NCBI RefSeq assembly: GCF_030372765.1
Contig: NZ_JAUCMW010000005.1
Location: 180,548 to 244,547, forward strand
Direction: 5' to 3'
DNA length: 64,000 nucleotides
DNA from: Labilibaculum sp. K2S
Lineage (GTDB): Bacteria > Bacteroidota > Bacteroidia > Bacteroidales > Marinifilaceae
Shown here: positions 1-9,090 of the stretch, one piece after another
Layout: every line of letters starts with the position of its first letter
Position numbering within the stretch: the stretch's first letter is position 1
Translations under genes and position numbers: made by a program
The notes under the pieces: generated by a model
What the model was told of the DNA's origin: nothing
The model's database searches: none
Seen by the model: only the letters and a program-made list of their open reading frames with translations

Positions 1-159
1 TTATTTAAAGTAGATCCATTGACCCATGGTATCGAGCAGAGAAATTACAATTGGGAAGCTTTAAACGCATACATCAATAAGGGGAAAATAGAACTATTTG
101 ATGAAGGAGCAGACGATGAAGAGCTGGAAGAATTGCTGGGGGAGGCTATGGATGAGTAG
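1..159 (+). CDS. C-terminal end of an unrecognised protein (5' end outside window)
   Basis: The reading frame is open from base 1 to a TAG at 157-159, giving 52 residues. I do not recognise the family. The tail resembles the C-terminus of the next gene: both have LF-x-V, then YNW-x-A-x-N-x-Y, then KGK, then an acidic end. The two are therefore probably tandem paralogues. The stop overlaps the next gene's start (ATGAGTAG, 8 bp), which implies translational coupling. The extreme C-terminus is rich in Asp and Glu. Confidence 0.6.
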   Translation, partial: LFKVDPLTHGIEQRNYNWEALNAYINKGKIELFDEGADDEELEELLGEAMDE

Positions 160-1396
160 GAAAGGAAAAAGGAAAACACCCGCTGTAAAGTACAATGAAA
201 GTGCGGCCGTAAATGTCAATTTTAATCGGATAAAACAAGTGTGCCGGATATTTGGCTGTGCCGATGCCTTAGGCATACTAAGTCAGCGGGAGATTAAAGA
301 AATTTACAGGCTTCGCATGCATTTTATGCAGCCGAAAATTACGGCGGGGCATAAGATCAGTAGAGAGAAAATGAGAATCTACAGCCATTTCTGTCAGCTG
401 TTTTGCCAGCAGGAAAAATCCGTTTTGGTAGAAGGACAAAAGCCGGTTTCGGTGATTGCTATGGTGGCCGTTGAGCGGTTCATAGCATGGCACTCCTATG
501 TTCCTGAAACAAGAAGTACTGAAATTAAAAAGGCTTTGGATGTATTATTTGGGCATTTTGCTAAAATTGAAAACCCAATAACGGATTTGTATTGGAATTA
601 CAACAGGATACTTGCTTTATCGAATCCATTTACGACAACCATGCACACTTTCAAGACTTCATATGAATACAGAAAAGATGATGTGCATGGCTTGTATCAT
701 ACCCTAAAGATATGTAGCGTTGAACCACGGGTTAGTAAAGTGAAAATAAATGGGATCAAAAGAATTGTTTATCAGATAGGCTGCCAAAGTGTAAATGATG
801 AACCTCATTGGGTCAGCATTTCGGCAACTAAGCTATTCGGCCTATACAAAGGAGATGAGGAAGAACTTCCGGTTTGCATTCAAAATCATGCACTTATAAG
901 ATATTTTAGCCGGATTAAACCCATTGGAGAAGATGTTGGACAATCTTACATAGGTATTAGTATGAGGAATAAAGAGCCTTTGATTTATCGTAGAAATGTA
1001 TTGTTTCCGATTTGTTACCAAGATTTTAAGTTAGGGTATTTTATTGCCGGACCGGTGGGTGACAAGCTTGTAATCAGCACTTTTCTTTTCGTGACACAGC
1101 GTGGTACTCCCGAAGGTGATAAGCTGGAAAAATTATCAGGCTTAAGCAAAGAGGAAATTACTTATTGGAACATTGCCAAACTGGAAGTGTTTGCTTCCAG
1201 CGAAATGAATCCTGAACAAGGAATTTTTACCCTTTTTAAAGAATGTGGTTTGGATTATCTTTTTGATGTGGCGAAACACATCAACAGGAACGAAAAAGAC
1301 ACCTATAATTGGGATGCATTTAATGAATACATGAGAAAAGGAAAAGCGCTGTCAGAAGATGATTTAGGGGGGATCGCTGATGAAGCAGACCTGTAG
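152..1396 (+). CDS. Unrecognised 414-aa protein, paralogue of the preceding gene
   Basis: I choose the ATG at 152 because it overlaps the preceding stop by 8 bp. The ATG at 98 would put 18 extra residues inside the upstream gene. The N-terminus is very basic (MSRKGKRK) and the C-terminus acidic (ALSEDDLGGIADEADL). I see no signal peptide and no clear membrane segment, so it is probably cytoplasmic. No catalytic motif is obvious. The C-terminal 45 residues match the pattern of the upstream partial gene. It lies outside the sugar-degradation gene set and ends at a terminator-like hairpin, so it probably belongs to the flanking chromosome or mobile element rather than the PUL. Function unknown. 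Confidence 0.6.
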   Translation: MSRKGKRKTPAVKYNESAAVNVNFNRIKQVCRIFGCADALGILSQREIKEIYRLRMHFMQPKITAGHKISREKMRIYSHFCQLFCQQEKSVLVEGQKPVSVIAMVAVERFIAWHSYVPETRSTEIKKALDVLFGHFAKIENPITDLYWNYNRILALSNPFTTTMHTFKTSYEYRKDDVHGLYHTLKICSVEPRVSKVKINGIKRIVYQIGCQSVNDEPHWVSISATKLFGLYKGDEEELPVCIQNHALIRYFSRIKPIGEDVGQSYIGISMRNKEPLIYRRNVLFPICYQDFKLGYFIAGPVGDKLVISTFLFVTQRGTPEGDKLEKLSGLSKEEITYWNIAKLEVFASSEMNPEQGIFTLFKECGLDYLFDVAKHINRNEKDTYNWDAFNEYMRKGKALSEDDLGGIADEADL

Positions 1397-1418
1397 CAGG
1401 AAGAGATTTTAACATCTT

Positions 1419-1453
1419 GATGCTTTCATTCCAGGTGAGAGCATCATGTTTTT
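1419..1453 (+). terminator. Probable intrinsic terminator after the 152-1396 gene
   Basis: GATGCTTTC (1419-1427) pairs with GAGAGCATC (1437-1445) with one G-T wobble and a 9-nt loop. A T-run (1449-1453) follows. It sits 23 bp after the stop codon. Confidence 0.55.
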
Positions 1454-1785
1454 ACAGACTTTAAAACGCAATGAGGCACAGAGCGCCGTAGTCTTGATTT
1501 TTTGTTTCTTTTGAGTTAATGATAACTGAGCTTTGCGAGATCATGAATACCCGTTAAAATTAAGAATGAATAAAAGAACAGCCCGTTTGGCATGGAGACA
1601 CTTAACAATTTCAATAAAAATACAAAAACCAATCTGTCAACGTCTTTTTTCAGATCTAACAGCCTTTAAAATAAATCAACTTCCTGTTGATAAATTCCAA
1701 ACTATACCCGAAAAGGTATAAATCACCCCTGTAAATATTATTTTAACTAAATAAATATCGCGCACATGTCATTATCTGTTTTTAC

Positions 1786-1878
1786 AAAAGAAAATTACTG
1801 AACCTGACTCAGCAGGATTTGGCAGATAAAGCTGGAGTAGGAATACGTTTTATTCGCGATCTGAAAGTTTTATCATAA
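1786..1878 (+). pseudogene. Relic of a HipB/XRE-type helix-turn-helix antitoxin
   Basis: One frame reads KRKLLNLTQQDLADKAGVG and then IRFIRDLKVLS before a TAA at 1876. The LTQ-x-DLA-x-KAGVG-x-x-F(I/V)R pattern is the recognition region of HipB-like XRE regulators. No start codon or remainder of the domain is present, and I found no HipA-like partner. I read it as a fossil. The match is short (about 30 codons), so it is moderately secure. Confidence 0.5.
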
Positions 1879-2482
1879 AATAGACTGGATTGTTATAAAT
1901 ATTGATCTGTACATAGTTGACAATATGATGTTTAAAGTTTTAGATATCCAATGTGACAAATTCAAGGATTGAATTTTTTTGAAAGGAATTGGTCTGTCTG
2001 GAGGACAAGTTTAGGTAGAGAACAATAATTTTTACCTACTTAAATTTATAAATCATCAGGTTAATAATTATTTGAACCATTTCAATACTATGGAGCTTAA
2101 ATATGCTTGTAGAGAATAACAGTTGTTATATTCCTTTTGCTAATTTATTATTTGATCAACATATAAATAGGAAGGTTGTATTTCTCATGGTTTATGTAAA
2201 TTTTTTAGATTAAAAAAAATAATAAAACGGAGGATTAACTCAATATATATAGTTCTTCCTGATATCAAGGAATTGTCTCTTAATGATATGTCCCCTGTAT
2301 AGTTACTTTGAGTACTTAATAGAAAAGAGCGTATTTAAATGGCTTGTAGTGAAAGTTTTAGTTGGCAATTGCGAATGGGTGTTATGGTGTTGTTAATACA
2401 TTATAACCCCTTATCAAACACATAGTACTCCCAACTTAAATAATACCATTGGATTAAATACGAAAGTATCCTAAATGAGAAA
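1879..2482. other. AT-rich non-coding leader between flank and PUL
   Basis: About 600 bp with no convincing gene on either strand; all frames are broken by frequent stops. It separates the left flanking genes from susC and presumably contains the promoter of the first PUL operon. I could not fix a canonical Bacteroidota -33/-7 promoter: the best candidate, TACTTTG near 2305, has a one-base deviation from TAnnTTTG. Confidence 0.4.
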
Positions 2483-2505
2483 CATAAAGACCCTCTTGTA
2501 AATAC
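2483..2505 (+). promoter_or_regulatory. Candidate regulator-binding motif upstream of susC
   Basis: CATAAAGACCCTCTTGTAAA lies 65-87 bp before the susC start. A related core (ACCCT followed by TT) recurs at 11425-11449 and 51688-51709, both upstream of other transcription-unit starts. I infer a possible binding site for the locus HTCS. It was found by eye; no statistics were computed. Confidence 0.3.
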
Positions 2506-2569
2506 AGTTAGGTGTATTTTTATTGAATTGACCAAGAGGCTTGTTTTTTAAACTAAAATCTATGTTATT

Positions 2570-5500
2570 ATGAAATTGAAATTTAGAGTACGCATGTGGT
2601 TAAATGGAGAATATAGAGTTCTTCTCGCCATTGTGCTGATGAATTTAATTGTGTTGCCTGTTTTTGGACAAAAAATACCAATATCGGGCGTTGTAAAGTC
2701 GAGTTCGGATGGTGATGCTCTGCCGGGTGTAAATGTCATCATAAAGGGGACATATCAAGGGACTATTACTGATATCAATGGCGCCTACAGCTTAGAGGTT
2801 GAAGATGGAAAAACTTTGGTTTTTTCATTTGTAGGTTTCGAAACGAAAGAGATTCCTTTTACAGGACAAAATGTGATTAACGTTACATTAAAAGATGAAT
2901 CTCAGTTTTTAGATGATGTTGTTGTAATTGGTTATGGCTCAGTTAAGCGAAAAGATGTTACTGGGTCAGTATCTTCAGTTGGCAGCAAAGAGATCCTCCA
3001 ATCGCAGCCAGTAACAATTGAACAGGCCATGCAGGGAAAAATACCTGGTATGGTCGTTCAACAAACATCGGGGCAGCCAGGTGGTGGTGTCTCCGTGCAG
3101 ATTCATGGAGCAACTGGATTTGGAAGTTCTGGACCATTGTATGTTTTGGATGGTGTAGAACTACAGGGTATTGCGACTGTTGGAGGTGGATCTAACCCAT
3201 TGGCAGGTATAAACCCTTCCGATATCGAATCGATTGATGTGTTGAAAGATGCATCTGCCACAGCGATTTATGGATCAAAGGGTACCGATGGAGTAATTAT
3301 TATTACAACCAAGAGAGGACGAATAGCACCGCCTAAAATTGAATATGAATTCTCTACCGGTTTTCAAGAGTTGACTAAGAAACTGCCGGTTATGAATTTG
3401 CGGGAATTTGCAACCTTTGTAAATGAAAGAAATGCCGGTATTGGTTGGGGTTTCGATTCCAGACCTGAATTTGCCAATCCCCAATATTTAGGAGAGGGTA
3501 CTGATTGGCAGGACGAACTCTTCAGAAAAGCTCCTACATCTACACATACACTTACAGTTAGCGGTGGTGATGTTAGAACTCAGTACTTATTGTCTGGATC
3601 GTATCAGAGCGAGGAAGGGATTGCCTTGGGCTCGGAATTTGAAAGGATCTCCTTACGTTTAAACCTTGACAACAAAACGACCAATTGGTTGAAAGTCGGA
3701 ACCAGTCTCCAATTGGTAAACATCGATGAGAACATCAATAGTAGCAGTTCTAGTGTAATCCGTTCGGCACTTGAGCAAACACCTGACATAGCAGTTCAAA
3801 ACGAGGATGGTAGTTGGGGTGGATCTGCCAGTACTGTAGGCTGGGTGCAGCAAAAAGTAAATCCGAGAGCTATCGCAGAATTAAATACACACGAGGCAAA
3901 TAGAAAACAGGTTTTCGGCAACCTTTATGCTGAGATTACCTTTGCCAAAGGTTTGGTGTTACGGAATGAGGCTTCAGGAAATTTTAGTATTGCTTCCGAA
4001 GATACTTTTAACCCAAGTTACAAAATGGGTAATCTGGAAAAATTGACCAGTGATGGAAGTTCTTCATTCAGTGAAGGCGCTTATACATCCCTGAAGAACT
4101 ATCTTACCTATTCCCATCAGTTTGGTTCTAACTATAGTTTAACAGCTATGGCGGGTCATGAAGCATCATTGGATAAATCACATAAAATCTCAGGGTCACG
4201 TACCAATTACCCCTCAGCTAGTGTTAAGGTACTTGATGGCGGTGATCCTACTACGGCAACAAATAGTGGAAATAAAGGACACAACTCTAAAGAGGCGTAC
4301 TATGGGCGTTTAAATTTTGGGATCAACGATAAATACCTGTTTACCGGTAATATTCGTGAAGACGGTGCTTCAATGTATGCAGAAGATCATCGCTGGATCT
4401 TATCATATTCTGGTGCCTTGGCTTGGAAAATTGACAAAGAGAATTTTTTGATAAATGCAAGTAAGATTAATCAGTTGAAGTTACGTGTAGGCTATGGCTT
4501 AACGAACAGGCAAGCTGGTAGGGATTATGTCTATACATCAACGTTTGTCACCGTTCCTACAGGCTTGACGGGTGTTGCTCAACGTATCAAAAATATTGCC
4601 AATCCAGATTTGGAATGGGAACAAACAATCAATTCTAATATTGGTCTTGATGGGGCATTTTTTAACTGGCGTCTTAGTTTTTCTCTCGATTTTTATCTTA
4701 AAAATACGGAAGGTCTCGCTATGCAAACCTCTTTGCCAATGTACTCAGGAACAGCTATTGGTTGGGATCCGGGAGCATTGGATGCACCATGGGTAAACGT
4801 TGGAGCCATGAGAAACAAAGGTTTTGACATAAGGTTAAGTTCCACTAATATCAAAGGACAGAATTTTATATGGAAAACAGATTTTACCCTGTCGCGAAAT
4901 ATCAATAAAGTTACAAAACTCAATGCCGATGGAGCACCGATTATGGGGCAATACAGCAAGACAGTTGAAGGAAGATCTATCGGTGATTTTTACGGGTATG
5001 TTGTTGATGGCGTTTTTGCATCTGCCATTGATGTTTTGGGCGATACGGAAAATGGCATTGAGCCCCATGCCAGACCGGCTAAAAATGGTGAAATTTTGCC
5101 TTTTGCTAATGCATCAGGTAGTATCTGGTATGGTGATCTCATGTTTAAAGACATTAATGGAGACGGTATCATTGATGAAAATGACCAAACTTATCTTGGG
5201 TCTCCAACTCCAAAAGTACAAATGGGATTAAATAATTCATTTACCTACAAGAATTTTGATTTGAATCTATTTTTCACAGCCAGTCTTGGCAATAAAGTTT
5301 TTAATCAGTTGCGTGTGAATGCCGAAAATCCAATCACCAGTTATGGATATTTTAAATCATTAGGCAATTATGCGAAACTTGCACTAATTGATCCAGAAGG
5401 ATCCGATACGGACATTAATAATGTATATGTTACGAATCCAGATACAGATATTCCAGGAGTTCGAAATGACCAGACAAATGAAAATGCCAGATTCTCTGAC

Positions 5501-5761
5501 AAATATATTGAAGATGGGTCTTTTGTAAGATGTAAGAACATTTCATTGGGTTACACCTTTAAGCAGGGGCTGTTGCAAAGAGCGCATATCAATTCTTTAA
5601 GGGTTTATGCGAATGTGACAAATGCTTTTATTATCACGAACTATTCAGGTATGGATCCTGAAGTTGGTTCATGGGATCCTGTAAATGCGGGTATTGATAA
5701 TGGATATTATCCTCAAGCTCGCAGGTTTACTTTTGGAGTAAACATCACATTGTCTAATTAA
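2570..5761 (+). CDS. susC-like: SusC-like TonB-dependent outer-membrane transporter
   Basis: 1063 aa. It would import oligosaccharides across the outer membrane using TonB energy, capped by the SusD protein encoded next. After a signal peptide ending near VFGQ (about residue 34) comes a carboxypeptidase-regulatory-like domain (about 35-115; LPGVNVIIKGT, FSFVGFETKEI). A TonB-box/plug start follows (VVVIGYG at 117-123), with plug motifs GKIPGMVV, PLYVLDGVEL and DASATAIYGSKGTDGVIIITT. The rest is a 22-strand-type beta-barrel ending FTFGVNITLSN. No STN domain precedes the CarboxypepD-like region, which argues against anti-sigma control and fits regulation by the HTCS at 58904. It is the only susC in the window, so it probably serves all the downstream enzymes. 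Confidence 0.95.
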   Translation: MKLKFRVRMWLNGEYRVLLAIVLMNLIVLPVFGQKIPISGVVKSSSDGDALPGVNVIIKGTYQGTITDINGAYSLEVEDGKTLVFSFVGFETKEIPFTGQNVINVTLKDESQFLDDVVVIGYGSVKRKDVTGSVSSVGSKEILQSQPVTIEQAMQGKIPGMVVQQTSGQPGGGVSVQIHGATGFGSSGPLYVLDGVELQGIATVGGGSNPLAGINPSDIESIDVLKDASATAIYGSKGTDGVIIITTKRGRIAPPKIEYEFSTGFQELTKKLPVMNLREFATFVNERNAGIGWGFDSRPEFANPQYLGEGTDWQDELFRKAPTSTHTLTVSGGDVRTQYLLSGSYQSEEGIALGSEFERISLRLNLDNKTTNWLKVGTSLQLVNIDENINSSSSSVIRSALEQTPDIAVQNEDGSWGGSASTVGWVQQKVNPRAIAELNTHEANRKQVFGNLYAEITFAKGLVLRNEASGNFSIASEDTFNPSYKMGNLEKLTSDGSSSFSEGAYTSLKNYLTYSHQFGSNYSLTAMAGHEASLDKSHKISGSRTNYPSASVKVLDGGDPTTATNSGNKGHNSKEAYYGRLNFGINDKYLFTGNIREDGASMYAEDHRWILSYSGALAWKIDKENFLINASKINQLKLRVGYGLTNRQAGRDYVYTSTFVTVPTGLTGVAQRIKNIANPDLEWEQTINSNIGLDGAFFNWRLSFSLDFYLKNTEGLAMQTSLPMYSGTAIGWDPGALDAPWVNVGAMRNKGFDIRLSSTNIKGQNFIWKTDFTLSRNINKVTKLNADGAPIMGQYSKTVEGRSIGDFYGYVVDGVFASAIDVLGDTENGIEPHARPAKNGEILPFANASGSIWYGDLMFKDINGDGIIDENDQTYLGSPTPKVQMGLNNSFTYKNFDLNLFFTASLGNKVFNQLRVNAENPITSYGYFKSLGNYAKLALIDPEGSDTDINNVYVTNPDTDIPGVRNDQTNENARFSDKYIEDGSFVRCKNISLGYTFKQGLLQRAHINSLRVYANVTNAFIITNYSGMDPEVGSWDPVNAGIDNGYYPQARRFTFGVNITLSN

Positions 5762-5773
5762 AAAAATACCGTT

Positions 5774-7375
5774 ATGAAAATAAATTCAAAAATAATTTTC
5801 TTATTATTTACTGTTGCCGGATTATTCGCATCATGCAATAAGGATTTTCTGGATCGTCCGCCTTTATCTGAGATCAGCACAGATAATTTTTATCAAACTG
5901 CTTCTGATTTGAAGTTGGCTACCGCTGCATTGTATGCAGGTACACCATGGGCCGATTGGACTTATAGCAGTTACTTGACAATAGGTGATGTGATGAGTGG
6001 AAATATGGTACTTGGATATAACGACGATGCCATACAGCTTAATACGTTTTCTGTTACGGGGTTAAATAGCGCTGTAAAATCCAATTGGAGTGGAATGTAC
6101 AAGGTAATTGCACATTGCAATACAACCATTAATTCGATTAATGAAAAGACGCCCGAATCTGTTCTGGAAGAAGAAAAGAATGCTGCCCTTGCAGAAGCAA
6201 GATTTATAAGAGGATATGCTTATTACAATCTGGCAGTGTTATGGGGTGACGTTCCTATCATCGAAGATAATACCCTGCTCATTAGTTCTCCTTTGGTTTC
6301 TCGAATTAAGGTGAGTGATGTTTACCAGTTTGTTGTTAATGACTTGACCTATGCTGCAAAAAATCTGCCTTTTTCTGTTGGTTCCAATTGGGAGAAAGGA
6401 AGGGTTACCAGTTGGTCTGCACAAGGACTTTTGGCTAAAGTGTATTTAACATGGTCGGGTTTAAATCCGGAAAGTGCTGGAGAACGGAATCAGGCACTTT
6501 TAGATAGTGCCAAACTATATGCCGGCAATGTTTGTATAAACAGTGGTTTGGAATTAATGAATAATTATGCAGACCTGTTTAAAACAGAGAATAACTTTAA
6601 TGATGAGGCATTGTTTGCTTTAAGATGGGATCCTAGTGTTGGAAGTTGGCTTGAAGGGAATATGTTGCAGATATATTCTCCGGGGGGTACTGAAATCTCC
6701 GCCGATGGACAAGCTGGTTGGTATGGAATCGCACCTACCTACGATATGTTTCTTCAATATTCAGAGAAGGATACCATAAGACGTAAAGCGACTTATATGT
6801 ATAAAAATGATTATTATCCTGAGTTAAATGCCGCAGGCGGAGGGTATACGTACACAGGAGATGCCGGTTTAAAAAAACATATTATTGGCACGAAGAAAGA
6901 TAATAATTTGGCAATCATGACCTTAACCTCTTCTGCTGAGCATAATGCTTTATTGCGACTTTCTGATGTGTATTTGGTATATGCCGAAGCTATTCTTGGT
7001 AACAATGCAACTACATCGGATGTCGAAGCATTAATGTATTTTAATAAAGTGCGTACAAGAGCAGGTGTTGATGCAGTTACAACACTTGATGGTGATCTAT
7101 TATTGAAAGAAAGAAGAATTGAGCTAGCCGCTGAAGGTCAATTCTGGTTTGATTTGGTGAGCCTGTCTTATTACAATACTGAAAAAGCAGTTGCCTTTCT
7201 TAATAATCAGGAGCGGGTTACCTTTAAATTGAGCAGTGATGGAGTTGCAACGGCAGGGGAACCATTTGGGGTTATTACACCGGCATCTGCCAATTCGTTT
7301 AAGCTGCCGATACCGTCTTCTGAAATAACAGCCAACCCCAAATTATCAGAACCTCCGGTATCATATTCATTTTAA
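5774..7375 (+). CDS. susD-like: SusD-like surface glycan-binding lipoprotein
   Basis: 533 aa. It captures glycan at the cell surface and forms the lid of the SusC transporter. It has a lipoprotein signal peptide with lipobox FASC (Cys21), followed by NKDF, an acidic-containing surface-export context. The N-terminal SusD-like helical region contains AEARFIRGYAYYNLAVLWGDVP (about 142-163). The C-terminal RagB/SusD part contains RLSDVYLVYAEA and LLKERRIELAAEGQFWFDL. It ends with an aromatic-rich tail (EPPVSYSF). It starts 12 bp after susC stops, so the two are co-transcribed. Confidence 0.95.
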   Translation: MKINSKIIFLLFTVAGLFASCNKDFLDRPPLSEISTDNFYQTASDLKLATAALYAGTPWADWTYSSYLTIGDVMSGNMVLGYNDDAIQLNTFSVTGLNSAVKSNWSGMYKVIAHCNTTINSINEKTPESVLEEEKNAALAEARFIRGYAYYNLAVLWGDVPIIEDNTLLISSPLVSRIKVSDVYQFVVNDLTYAAKNLPFSVGSNWEKGRVTSWSAQGLLAKVYLTWSGLNPESAGERNQALLDSAKLYAGNVCINSGLELMNNYADLFKTENNFNDEALFALRWDPSVGSWLEGNMLQIYSPGGTEISADGQAGWYGIAPTYDMFLQYSEKDTIRRKATYMYKNDYYPELNAAGGGYTYTGDAGLKKHIIGTKKDNNLAIMTLTSSAEHNALLRLSDVYLVYAEAILGNNATTSDVEALMYFNKVRTRAGVDAVTTLDGDLLLKERRIELAAEGQFWFDLVSLSYYNTEKAVAFLNNQERVTFKLSSDGVATAGEPFGVITPASANSFKLPIPSSEITANPKLSEPPVSYSF

Positions 7376-7395
7376 AAACATAAAAGAACTTTCTT

Positions 7396-8961
7396 ATGAA
7401 AAAGATAATAGATACACACGTTCGTCGGTTATTACTGACTTGTTTTGCAGCAATTCTGATTCTGCTGTCGGCTTGTGAAAAAGATATAGTGCATGCCCCG
7501 GTGATAACACAAATAAGGAATTACGAAGCCTCTCCAAATGACACCCTTATTGATGTTGTGCTTGCAGAGCAGTGGGTGATATTAGAGGGTAGAAACCTTG
7601 CTGGAATAACAGTAGCCTATTTTAATGGGGTGCGTGCTGATATTAATTCAACAATGCTTACAGATCATTATGCTGTTATTCAAATTCCTAACATTGAATT
7701 TCAAAATGTATCTGATGAAGCGCGCAATAAAATTGAGGTTGTGAGTGAAGGTGGAATAGGTTCTTATGAAATTCCTGTAAAAGGAGCACCATACATTTCT
7801 TATGTTAGAAGTGCTGCTGATTCACCCAATGATATAATTGTTAATGTATTATACCCAGGGAATCAAATCAATATTATTGGATATAATCTTAAAGATGCCA
7901 CTGAAATATCATTCCAGGGTATCCTTGCTGATTTAACGAATGTTGTTTATACCGATACAAGTGCAATTGTACAAGTGCCCGCAGATTTGTCGGGTTCTGA
8001 TGCTTCAAAGGCAAATACGATTACTTATACAACAAAAATTGGTGAAGGTACTTTCCCAATTAAAATTGTGGGTCCGCCTGTAATATCGAGTGTCTCTTAT
8101 GAAATTCCTCGCGAAGGAGATCAGGTTTATCTATTTGGGTATAACTTTGTGTCAATTCAAAGTCTGGTTTTTGCAGGTGTACCAATTACTTCATATGAAG
8201 TATCAGCAAATGAATCCATGATTGGATTTATTGCGCCAGCTTTGACACAAAGCGGATCAGTTGAAATTACAACATTAGCTGGAACCTTTACCACAGCCTA
8301 CATGGTGAATGATATTGACTTTATTAATGCAGGTGGTGTTGGCATTTTAGCAAATATGGAATGGGGTGATTATTTTGGTTGGACATGGTGGAAAGAAGGC
8401 ATCCTGAACAGTTCAGACCCAAATTCTGGTTGGCCTCCATACAATGCTGATTTTGGAGAAGGATTTGGAATGTATTTGGAACTTAAAAGCCCTGTTTTAA
8501 ACGGGGGTGAAGGTGCCGTTGGAAATTCAATGTATTTTGGTGATTGTTTATGGGTGCCGACAGAGAATTTAGATGATTCAGGTAATAACTGGGCATTAAA
8601 ATTTGAAATCAATGTACCAAATGCTTGGAACGGAAGTACTATTTGTATAAGAACTACAGATGATGAAACAAGTACAAGGTATAAATATGTTGCAAGAGTA
8701 GAACCTTGGCAAATAACTTCAACAAAAACAGCGGATTTTGTTACATCCGGTTGGCAAACGGTAACAATTCCATTGTCGGAATTTCGTGATGAGGATGATA
8801 ATGGTGTTGAAGGAAAAGGACCTTCTATAACTAAAGTTTCAGATTTGTTAAACCCGGCATCAGAAAAGAGTGGTTTGATAGTCTATTTACATAACTATAA
8901 GACTTCTGCATCAACAAGTTTTGATGGCGCCTTTGATAATTTGAGGGTAACAAAAAGATAG
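7396..8961 (+). CDS. IPT/TIG-repeat surface glycan-binding lipoprotein (SGBP-B type)
   Basis: 521 aa. It is a lipoprotein with LSAC (Cys27) followed by EKDI, an acidic motif that favours display on the cell surface. Three successive IPT/TIG-like immunoglobulin folds occupy roughly 35-130, 130-220 and 220-310 (for example WVILEGRNLAGITVAYFNG and VYLFGYNFVSIQSLVF). A C-terminal domain (about 310-521) follows, rich in Trp and Tyr (EWGDYFGWTWWKEG) and ending DGAFDNLRVTKR. This architecture matches the SGBP-B proteins next to SusD in xyloglucan PULs. The ligand is inferred from that architecture and the neighbours. It starts 20 bp after susD and is followed by a hairpin, so susC-susD-SGBP form one operon. 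Confidence 0.85.
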   Translation: MKKIIDTHVRRLLLTCFAAILILLSACEKDIVHAPVITQIRNYEASPNDTLIDVVLAEQWVILEGRNLAGITVAYFNGVRADINSTMLTDHYAVIQIPNIEFQNVSDEARNKIEVVSEGGIGSYEIPVKGAPYISYVRSAADSPNDIIVNVLYPGNQINIIGYNLKDATEISFQGILADLTNVVYTDTSAIVQVPADLSGSDASKANTITYTTKIGEGTFPIKIVGPPVISSVSYEIPREGDQVYLFGYNFVSIQSLVFAGVPITSYEVSANESMIGFIAPALTQSGSVEITTLAGTFTTAYMVNDIDFINAGGVGILANMEWGDYFGWTWWKEGILNSSDPNSGWPPYNADFGEGFGMYLELKSPVLNGGEGAVGNSMYFGDCLWVPTENLDDSGNNWALKFEINVPNAWNGSTICIRTTDDETSTRYKYVARVEPWQITSTKTADFVTSGWQTVTIPLSEFRDEDDNGVEGKGPSITKVSDLLNPASEKSGLIVYLHNYKTSASTSFDGAFDNLRVTKR

Positions 8962-9028
8962 TTTATATTTTAAATGAAGACTATATCTAAAAATTGGAAC
9001 AGTTACTTAATGTAACCTTTTTTAAAGA

Positions 9029-9055
9029 TCTGTCAGGTTTTTATAACCTGACAGA
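9029..9055 (+). terminator. Hairpin ending or attenuating the susC-susD-SGBP transcript
   Basis: A perfect 11-bp stem, TCTGTCAGGTT (9029-9039) with AACCTGACAGA (9045-9055), has a 5-nt loop and is followed by CTTTATTATT. It lies between the SGBP stop and the GH5 start. It may terminate or attenuate so that SusCD and SGBP are made in excess of the enzymes. Confidence 0.65.
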
Positions 9056-9090
9056 CTTTATTATTAATTGTTCATAAATATTACAATAAA

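Noticed and set aside
98..151. Extra 18 N-terminal residues of the 414-aa protein
   Set aside because: They lie within the upstream gene's frame; the ATG at 152 with an 8-bp overlap is the better start.
1533..1721. 62-aa + strand frame in the left intergenic stretch
   Set aside because: Starts with an alternative codon, basic and low in structure, no ribosome-binding site or family resemblance; probably chance in AT-rich DNA.
2295..2315. Possible promoter TACTTTG upstream of susC
   Set aside because: One base short of TAnnTTTG and no TTTG at the usual -33 spacing; not strong enough to annotate.
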